Below are positions 58,991 through 64,000 of a stretch of DNA of 64,000 bases, one piece after another (the stretch's first letter is position 1; each line of letters begins with the position of its first letter). The notes under the pieces are model-generated. The model ran no database searches and was not told where the DNA came from. It saw only the letters and a list, made by a program, of their open reading frames with translations. This DNA is from Zeugodacus cucurbitae (lineage: Eukaryota; Arthropoda; Insecta; Diptera; Tephritidae). Location: the NCBI RefSeq assembly GCF_028554725.1, contig NC_071669.1, positions 52,569,001-52,633,000 of the forward strand, written 5' to 3'. Both the position numbers and the translations under genes were made by a program.

Positions 58991-61287
58991 GTAAATAAGT
59001 TCGGGTCAATTATTTCGTTGCTAAGAGTTGTATAGCCTTTTCGCACAGCCAAATTAATTGATCAATTAAAATTTTTAATTGGTAAACTAGTTTTTGCCCT
59101 TCGCACTGCCGGCTCCTCGATAGTCGATCAGCTGTTATACATTTTTGTTCTCGTTTTTCATGAGAAGTTGGTACGTTTCATCAGCTGATTACTGTTGTAA
59201 TTATAAATACGTTTTTTGTCGCAGAGCTGCATTTAATTTTCAACTCAATTGTAATTCAATTAAAAATTAATGTAGAAAACCGAGATTTCTATTTTGCATG
59301 GCAAATCGATCTAAATCAGCGCTTTAATCGAGCAAAATTTCAATAATAAAGGGAGAACGATATTTTATGATACAAGCCACGATTTCTTCTCAATTCTTTT
59401 CGACAAATTTAGTTAGTCAAGTGATATTTAGATCACCTGAAGTGGAAACTAATCATCATCTCATGAAAACGAGACAGTGAAGAAAGAAACACTCACATAG
59501 TCTATATTCAGTGCATCCAGTCATCTTCGAGATATGTAGCTTCGTTAACTGTCATTAGTCAAGACTTTTAGTGTCATCGCGTGAACGTTAAACGAATAAC
59601 AACCGTCTTTCGAATCTCTCTTCAAATCCATCAGAAGGCTTACTTTGTGGGGACTACACTTTATATTGTTTAGACATACTCCAAAGTTAACAATACATCC
59701 ATAATACTTGCTTCGGCAGATTCTGAAAGGCTCATGGTTAGCATTTCGACCAGACTTAAACGTGATTGCATTTTAAATTATCGAATATGTTTGAATTGGC
59801 TTATTACATAAAATGGTTGAGATTTCACTCCATTGTTGCTCAAAGGGAAAAAATCTACATGAGGAACGCATACATTATAAAATCAATAGCAAAATAATAG
59901 ATTTCAGTCTACGCGCTTCATCCCAACACGTTTCATCGTATATGTCTCCATTAATTCCATAGGCATCTACATGTATGTAGTTCTCTGCATTTTTATTCTA
60001 ATAAATTGATGTCACGTCTAAGAACAGACAAGCAAATCAGTCGAGATGACAACCCCAGAATACAAACCCAGCAGGGCACATTATATAACCTTAACAAAGT
60101 TGGGTGTTTGAACTAATTGAGGTGACTGATAGAGTAACAGTCACTCATTACTTACAAATGAAGTTTAAAACACAGATAAAAGTCCATAAACTTAAATTCA
60201 ATTTATTTTGGATATTTTAAAAGGCTTCAAAATTGCTATTTCGTAGTAGAATCGAAAATAAAATTACAAAAATAATTAATTGGACCCAGAATTATTTTGT
60301 AAAATTTCCTACTGGGTATGTACCCATGCCTATATACATATGTATGTATGTATAAAGAAGAGGAAGCATTTCGAACAAGTGGCAAGAATGTTGGGGAAAA
60401 ATGCTTTCATCTTGACTCACATATATATACATATGTATTACTACATACATTACTGTAAATATGTAATAAATATGTATGCTCAAATGTATATAAATACATT
60501 CGCAGCAACACTTGTGACAATAATTTTCACTCAGAACGTACGAAATACTTTCAAATGTCATCTTTCTCAAGCCGAAAGCCGACAACCACTAAGCACGCAA
60601 ACACACACACACCGCTTTCCCCTCTCTCACTCCACAAACGCGCTTTTGTGTTACTGCACTGGTGTGTGTGTGTGCTTAACGGTATGCTACGCAGGCTTGT
60701 CATCACTCTTGATGTGCTTCTTTTTTAGTTTCTCGTATTTTTTTAACATTTTCGCCATTTCAGTGCCTTCGTTTAAAGCTTACACGACCCATTGCACCTG
60801 GTGCTCGAGAGTTTTCTGCGCTTCTCAAGTGTGCCTACAGCCACCAGGGCGTTGGCACGGTGCTGCCACCCTGTCAGCTTTTTTCACACTTTCTTTTTTA
60901 TTTTTTGTTTTTTTTTTTTTGCTGCCGTGCAGCGGTGCCAGCTGTAGGTGGCGCTCTGCCTAAGTGCTTCAAACAGCCGAAACTAGAAATTGCAAAGTGT
61001 GTGTGAGCTTTCAAGTATTGTCACAACTGAGGAATTGTGGTGGCGCTATAAATAAATTCGCACTCAAGATAAGGCAAGCTACGCTATACTACGTTGTGTA
61101 GACACACACACACACACAAAAACAAAAACTAAAAAACATCAAAAAAAAGAAATGCATTGCAGTTGCAACTTTCACATCTGCTATTTATGTCACTGCTGTG
61201 ACATCAACATGAGATGCCACTTTAAAGGGAGGAGGCGCAAATTTAAGTGTTGTGGGGGGCATGGTTTCTTTTAATAGCGTACGGTAG
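58991..61287. other. no gene recognised; second copy of palindrome-bearing repeat
   Basis: At 59031-59069 TATAGCC...GCACAGCC and the palindrome TTAATTGATCAATTAA form the inverted counterpart of the 41.3-kb copy. A plus frame of 227 codons (60280-60963) is rich in Tyr, His, Cys and Phe and runs over TATG, CA and T-runs; it has no domain and is not called. A (CA)n run lies at 61101-61118. Confidence 0.4.
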
Positions 61288-62571
61288 TTGGGGACTTTAC
61301 CTTACGGTTTATGAACAAAGCATTTGTGGTGTTAGCTAATAGGAATGCATGACTGTGTGGAAACTAGAACCGAAATTAAGAGCTACTAGACTATTTTCTA
61401 TAAAACCAACAACTTTCTTGAAGTTTTCCAGTTACCGACCTACCCTATATAATATGTAATTTCCAATAACGGTAGAGTGTCTTTCGATTCATGTGTCTTT
61501 CTGCCACGCAGCAGCTTCTCTCAACATTCATCATCGGTTCGGAGGTACGTTAGAACTTCACATCATAATATGAGCTCTAGTTAGACCAAGAACCTAGCTA
61601 ACACTTTGGAGTGGAAATCCAATACATCTTCATGTAGTTAAAGAATGTTTATATGAAAAATTTTAAGATACGGGGTACGAACTAACCCCGAAAATCGGTA
61701 ATTCTAAACTGCTTATTGGAGACTTTGCCTTACGGTTTATGAACAAAGCATTTGTGGTGTTAGCTAATAGGAATGCATGACTGTGTGGAAACTAGAACCG
61801 AAATTAAGAGCTACTAGACTATTTTCTATAAAACCAACAACTTTCTTGAAGTTTTCCAGTTACCGACCTACCCTATATAATATGTATTTTCCAATAACGG
61901 GAGAGTGTCTTTCGATTCATGTGTCTTTCTGCCACGCAGCAGCTTCTCCCAACATTCATCATCGGTTCGGAGCTACCTTAGAACTTCACATCGGAATATG
62001 AGCTCTAATTAGACCAAGAACCTAGCTAACATTTTGGAGTGGAAATCCAATACATCTTCATGTAGTTAAAGAATGGTTATATGAAAAATTTTAAGATACG
62101 GGGTACGAACTAACCCCGAAAACCGGTAATTCTAAACTGCTTATTGGAGACTTTGCCTTACGGTTTATGAACAAAGCATTTGTGGTGTTAGCTAATAGGA
62201 ATGCATGACTGTGTGGAAACTAGAACCGAAATTAAGAGCTACTAGACTATTTTCTATAAAACCAACAACTTTCTTGAAGTTTTCCAGTTACCGACCTACC
62301 CTATATAATATGTAATTTCCAATAACGGTAGAGTGTCTTTCGATTCATGTGTCTTTCTGCCACGCAGCAGCTTCTCACAACATTCATCATCGGTTCGGAG
62401 GTACCTTAGAACTTCACATCAGAATATGAGCTCTAATTAGACCAAGAACCTGGCTAACACTTTGGAGTGGAAGTCTAATACATCTTCATGTAGTTAAAGA
62501 ATGGTTATATGAAAAATTTTAAGATACGGGGTACGAACTAACCCCGAAAACCGGTAATTCTAAACTGCTTA
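61288..62571. repeat. three exact-period 428-bp tandem repeats
   Basis: Units start TTGGGGACTTT at 61288, TTGGAGACTTT at 61716 and TTGGAGACTTT at 62144; the third ends AAACTGCTTA at 62571, so the array is 3 x 428 bp with no partial unit. The copies differ at roughly a dozen positions in total (for example GGTACG/GCTACC/GGTACC and CTCTC/CTCCC/CTCAC). Each unit holds the hairpins CGGGGT-8 nt-ACCCCG and TACAT-CTTC-ATGTA and a TATATAA box. The longest ORF (74 codons) is not convincing. No known satellite was recognised. Confidence 0.95.
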
Positions 62572-62878
62572 TGTCGCCCCAAGTCTATGAAACTCTACTT
62601 ATCTCCTTATAGTTTCCTTCTTCGATACTAAACTGTTTAGAAAAGTATCATGTAACCATAATTTTTATATCAGAGGAGATATTTTAAGTATACTTGGTCT
62701 AATCAATCATATATTGTTCTCTTGTCTCTTGTCTATTTAGTATCTCTAGACCATTCGCATTTCAGTTAGATTAGGTTATGATAAGAGGTTGATCTCCGCA
62801 GCTGCAGAGGATCTCACTTAAACAGATTCGACTGTCCATTGTGACAACCGGAAATCTCCTAACGGATCACTAAGACCC
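62572..62878. other. no gene recognised
   Basis: Short spacer, AT-rich, right of the 428-bp array. Near 62790-62870 it may include the untranslated end of the adjacent retrotransposon remnant, but this is not certain. Confidence 0.4.
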
Positions 62879-63160
62879 TTATGATTCGACAAAGCTTTTG
62901 GACTCTATGATAAAGTTCTTCAGTCGGCTAATGTCGATTGCAGTCACTTCACTAGATTCGTCGAAGATATGTCTACTTAGGTAACTAAGTCTGGCGAATG
63001 TTGGAAATTGAAGAAGGAAGTGCTTGGATGATTCCTCTTCACCTTCCTCCAAGCAGCTTTGGCAACTAGTGTCTGACTTGATCCCTAGCCTCATCGCGTG
63101 TGCGCCTGTTAAGCAATGACCAGTGAGCATACCAATGATCATTCGCAACTAAATACCGCT
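62879..63160 (-). pseudogene. non-LTR retrotransposon C-terminal remnant (post-RNase H tail)
   Basis: The minus frame from 63148 to the stop at 62879 is open for 89 codons and reads IIGMLTGHCLTGAHAMRLGI, SDTSCQSCLEEGEEESSKHF and PTFARL, the Cys/His tail that follows RNase H in this group of elements. The fourth ligand is changed: H-x4-C reads H-F-L-L-Q-F. It extends to a natural-looking C-terminus, so this is the 3' end of a 5'-truncated copy. Similarity upstream of about 63160 is not readable. Compare the remnants at 4.5 and 49.2 kb. Confidence 0.7.
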
Positions 63161-63329
63161 CGGTTATAAGAATTACTTTAGGTCTGCTGAGGTCCGATTC
63201 AGACACCAACAAATTGCCTGGACTCACTATATAAGATATTCTACCAAGAAAAGAGCTATTTTGAGGTAGTAGTCTTGAGAACACAGATAGGACGGTTAAA
63301 AGGAAAACATTTGGAATATATCAAATATT
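63161..63329. other. no gene recognised
   Basis: Short unassigned stretch between the retrotransposon remnant and the CATAGCACAG-type repeat. Confidence 0.4.
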
Positions 63330-63495
63330 TATATTTTGCTAGTTGCATAGCATAGCACATCTGAACATAGCATCTATGTTATGCTGACAGTGTCGCATAG
63401 CAAAACACAATGTAGCAGAACATTTCATAACATAGCATAGCACAGCAACATAGCACAGCGAACATAACATAACTCAGCGTAGCACAGCCATGTTC
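63330..63495. repeat. degenerate CATAGCACAG-type repeat
   Basis: CATAGCA, CATAACATAG, CATAGCACAG and CGTAGCACAG recur about 12-15 times in 160 bp with spacings near 5 and 10 bp. This is a cryptic simple repeat built on (A)CATAGC. Confidence 0.7.
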
Positions 63496-64000
63496 AGCTA
63501 CCAATTTTCAGAAAGCATTTCTCGAACGTCAAAACAAACTCAAAAAAAAAAAAATCATAAATTCTAACAAAGCTCTCTATGTAATCCCCTTAACTCAATA
63601 ATCCCACAGCGTACCACCAGCGCGTCATTTATTATGAAGTTTTCGTAAAAGAACTTAAAAACCAATTTCCGATTATTAGGTGCGAAAAGTTAAGTTCGAG
63701 TTAAAGTATTTGCCAAGTTCTCCAAACAAGTAAACAGGCGCAAACGAACTTAGATAGCACCGCAAACAACATATTATCAAGTGGTAATACTCAAACTCAA
63801 ACTCGTCGCAGTTTCGCTAACTCAGGCTGGCAGGCAGGCAATAAGCTGCAGCTTCTGCTGTGCGCGATGTGCCGCAAATGTAAACTATGCAAGAGTGTCA
63901 ACGATTTTTACAGTTACCATAGTTGTACTTGTTGTTGTTGTTGTTGTTGTTGTCAGTAAATGCACAAATGCAGCACGCACACTACTTTGCAGATACTTAA
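63496..64000. other. no gene recognised; (TTG)8 at 63929-63952
   Basis: A perfect (TTG)8 run lies at 63929-63952, and GGCAGGCAGGCA at 63828-63839. No coding sequence was recognised. Confidence 0.45.

Noticed and set aside
60280..60963. 227-codon plus-strand ORF
   Set aside because: Composition is dominated by Tyr, His, Cys and Phe from TATG, CA and T-runs. No domain was recognised, and the start is not ATG.
61288..62571. CRISPR-like array
   Set aside because: Only three units, contiguous with no spacers and 428 bp long, in a eukaryotic context.

Overview
The window looks like gene-poor nuclear DNA from a fly, most likely a tephritid fruit fly. The DNA is AT-rich and full of short TTG, CA and TATG runs. 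It carries several dispersed elements that resemble the Drosophila INE-1/DINE-1 (Helentron-type) family, with CCACGCCCAC boxes and GTCCGTCC runs, together with RTE-like, R1-like and Jockey-like non-LTR retrotransposon remnants and mariner remnants. The tephritid assignment is an inference from repeat types, not a database match. I found no host protein-coding exon, rRNA, tRNA or CRISPR array that I can support. The window is probably intergenic DNA or the inside of a very large intron.

Layout. 0-13 kb: unassigned DNA, a degenerate 35-bp tandem repeat (1.06-1.18 kb), a decayed RNase H-bearing non-LTR fragment (3.95-4.8 kb), a decayed mariner (6.3-6.8 kb), one INE-1-like element (9.25-9.95 kb) and two oppositely oriented mariner scraps (12.5-12.8 kb). 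13-24 kb: an INE-1-like element split by a 5'-truncated RTE-like copy that keeps a 458-codon reverse transcriptase ORF (13.2-15.7 kb), a short RTE remnant (18.9-19.3 kb) and an INE-1-like element with a foreign insert (21.35-23.2 kb). 24-30 kb: hexanucleotide (ATTACC/GGTAAT) arrays in opposite orientations, one of them split by a degraded RTE copy. 30-46 kb: further INE-1-like and RTE remnants, a small MITE-like element, a pyrimidine tract, a 232-bp Jockey-like insertion with a 15-bp target-site duplication, an R1-like remnant and a 655-bp internally deleted mariner with both inverted repeats.

46-64 kb: a (TTTCA)23(TTTTA)12 microsatellite, another RNase H-type non-LTR remnant, an INE-1-like element inserted into a different INE-1-like element (52.3-54.15 kb), a MITE-like element with an internal tandem duplication, another INE-1-like copy, and exactly three near-identical 428-bp tandem units (61.3-62.6 kb).

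Nothing here forms an operon or pathway. The window is best read as a record of successive insertions: INE-1-like elements serve as landing sites for younger RTE and INE-1-like copies, and the retrotransposon fragments are mostly short 3' ends, as expected of target-primed reverse transcription. Three TATA-containing stretches (about 17.55, 36.70 and 40.74 kb) are weak promoter candidates with no recognised gene behind them.
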